Source: a virus. From it: a stretch of DNA of 20,647 nucleotides. How positions within the stretch are numbered: position 1 is the first letter of the stretch; every line of letters starts with the position of its first letter. The position numbers were made by a program, and so were the translations under genes. A model generated the notes under the pieces. The model had not been told where the DNA came from. It saw only the letters and a list, made by a program, of their open reading frames with translations, and ran no database searches. Below, in pieces: positions 20,301 through 20,647 of the stretch. The DNA lies in the IMG/VR virus record IMGVR_UViG_3300020193_000174, positions 1 through 20,647 of that record. The stretch is one strand, 5' to 3'.

Positions 20301-20647
20301 TATCGACAGCTTCATTAAATGGCTTGCTTGTCACCATATCGAGCAGCATGTCAGTTGCGCTAGAATAGCCGTATAAATGAGCATGGGTTTCTACATCAAC
20401 ACCTTGTTCGTTCTTTTCAGTCGTGAAGATTGCACGCTGCTTAGACTGTGTTGGTAAATCTTCTATCTTAAAACCCTGTTCTTTAGCAATCTGCTCAACT
20501 TGTGTTCTATTCAGCCTATCACGTTGGATGCCATGAAATGCAGAATAGACTTGAACACCGTTTAAATGTTCAATTACTTCCGTACGTACTTCTTGTTCCT
20601 CAGCCTTCCATTCTCTTGTAAGCTTTCGCTGCTCTCTAGCAAGACGA
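17362..20647 (-). CDS. Very large virion protein, probably internal/ejection protein (partial)
   Basis: The frame stays open from the stop at 17362 to the right edge of the window, so the N-terminus is missing. At least 1094 residues are visible. An internal ATG at 20349 is not needed as a start. Much of the chain is charged and helical (TETEQKDVN-type stretches, KKAEERRRNYTPEKVEAQPI). The C-terminal third has hydrophobic segments, including YTFSKLLYNVAVQALQILGI, FWLLLFTQNITDVVIFLAA and YALNVFVLIVLDTYLAAFL. This mix of long helical body and membrane-seeking segments fits the giant internal virion proteins that podoviruses inject to build a channel across the cell envelope. Its position just before the tail fibre supports a virion role. 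No peptidase or transglycosylase motif was seen in the visible part. Confidence 0.7.
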   Translation of the reverse strand, partial: RLAREQRKLTREWKAEEQEVRTEVIEHLNGVQVYSAFHGIQRDRLNRTQVEQIAKEQGFKIEDLPTQSKQRAIFTTEKNEQGVDVETHAHLYGYSSATDMLLDMVTSKPFNEAVDSTTNAVMNERHGDLKNRSQAVIEARRILHDTKYSSVLETELNSMRALMKQRKLTPSILRKAAKAKIYSYVIKNIRVDKFLTAERQNGKKAGIALRKGDIKAAEEFKFKQLLNYYMAVEAYKVRDLVETRVAELKRIADFKPRGEKLPVLYQKAINEVLDRVNLLNRISIPTTDALKTLSEKNVDRPQISEALLQGYTKPYYKDMTLSEFTDIFITVRDIQKRGLEENKFRLETEQKDVNEKKTIVIKAIGENLITKPDLTEVNDFLHARQFGRQYAVLAFNIHTLMTKLDGFKELGVVYRTILDPYMKAMSHGYQPGQRGYLRENEKLNQDLIRMFKKAFTKKERIDFNKPLNIPGVTKPLTLNKLITAMLNMGNKEGYQSLIDGNGFTEAELNAIKNNTKEIPKRHWDFVQEVLDYNESFWPAVKKAEERRRNYTPEKVEAQPIETAYGTYKGGFYHLKYDKHMAIKLGKFDQVKKEYSDNDELKDAYERALHGGHIAKHTKRDHTIARKENVGLPILLDIFTLRQHLHGVIYDLEVGDALNDVRKVLLSPEVAQAFYNKGYKHYHDYLELWFRDVVTEKFFMDNIFENAMRHIRTGYTFSKLLYNVAVQALQILGILQGAVKVGQGNFIKGAGRVLASATKLSKDSIMYAIYTIAQSDNAGKYNMWEYVRKQSGFMDSRFENSNNEIVEAQKFFHTTVLDKMLPGNTAEVVRRSGFWLLLFTQNITDVVIFLAAKKQGLEVFGNEKDAITFAEKAVIESQGSNVFGARTPFERGSFHKNVPQSEGIRAMAQFMSFFAAKTNLIIAESGKLAKTTRESKLKGLAMLPGYALNVFVLIVLDTYLAAFLTGKLPDSEDDEFLPALWEEIKGAAFAGLPVARDVFSEIRGFRGGGSGAQFVFRDIPALMEQTGKVLKEYIDNGQFDLNEKLTKTIINVLGIFTRLPAAQINKSFTTSLRAEEGHDMSVGEFMFGPNFEHKR

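Noticed and set aside
1-20647. tRNA genes, CRISPR arrays, integrase or transposase
   Set aside because: No cloverleaf-like sequence, regularly spaced repeats or recombinase motifs were found on reading both strands. A tRNA scan was not run.

Overview
The window reads as part of a lytic, podovirus-like tailed phage (Caudoviricetes). It carries a T7-type replication set: a fused primase-helicase, a family A DNA polymerase with proofreading domain, an acidic-tailed ssDNA-binding protein and a gp6-like 5'-3' exonuclease. It also has a T7-type tail-fibre N-terminus and a very large protein that looks like an internal virion (ejection) protein. No integrase, repressor, tRNA, CRISPR array or phage RNA polymerase was seen. 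Transcription therefore probably uses host RNA polymerase, perhaps redirected by the small sigma-like protein encoded at 3596-4111.

Layout: 1-13032 is a tightly packed rightward block with many ATGA, TAATG or taGTG overlaps. It starts with the end of an upstream gene that may be extended by frameshifting, an ATP-grasp ligase and three small unknowns. A structured intergenic region with a promoter follows (about 1740-1923). Next come primase-helicase, sigma-like factor, DNA polymerase, MazG-like pyrophosphohydrolase, dCMP deaminase and two small unknowns. A second promoter with the same architecture lies at 7188-7221. It precedes a small unknown, SSB, exonuclease, two small genes, an HNH endonuclease, a small acidic protein, a DnaQ-like exonuclease with zinc ribbon, a small unknown, a nucleoside deoxyribosyltransferase split by a LAGLIDADG domain, a dATP/dGTP diphosphohydrolase-type protein, a three-helix membrane protein and a GMP reductase. 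A bidirectional terminator (13110-13136) separates this from a leftward block (13155-20647): large virion protein, tail fibre, two virion-associated proteins, two tiny peptides, a 3-TM holin, a GH24 lysozyme and a second small membrane protein.

The stretch from about 13400 to 16402 is strikingly GC-rich compared with the AT-leaning remainder. Its right border falls inside the tail-fibre gene, exactly at a 33-bp direct repeat. Its left border contains what may be a decayed gene fragment. It looks like a host-range and lysis cassette acquired from a high-GC (probably alphaproteobacterial) phage or prophage, giving a chimeric fibre.

Functionally, the right-hand part of the replication block forms a nucleotide-pool module: MazG, dCMP deaminase, deoxyribosyltransferase, dNTP diphosphohydrolase-like protein and GMP reductase. 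It is biased towards purine, especially guanine, turnover. The most unusual observations are the LAGLIDADG domain placed in frame inside the deoxyribosyltransferase with no intein signature, the chimeric tail-fibre/lysis cassette, the possible programmed frameshift beside an ATP-grasp ligase, and a pair of identically spaced promoter elements that may be tied to the phage sigma factor.
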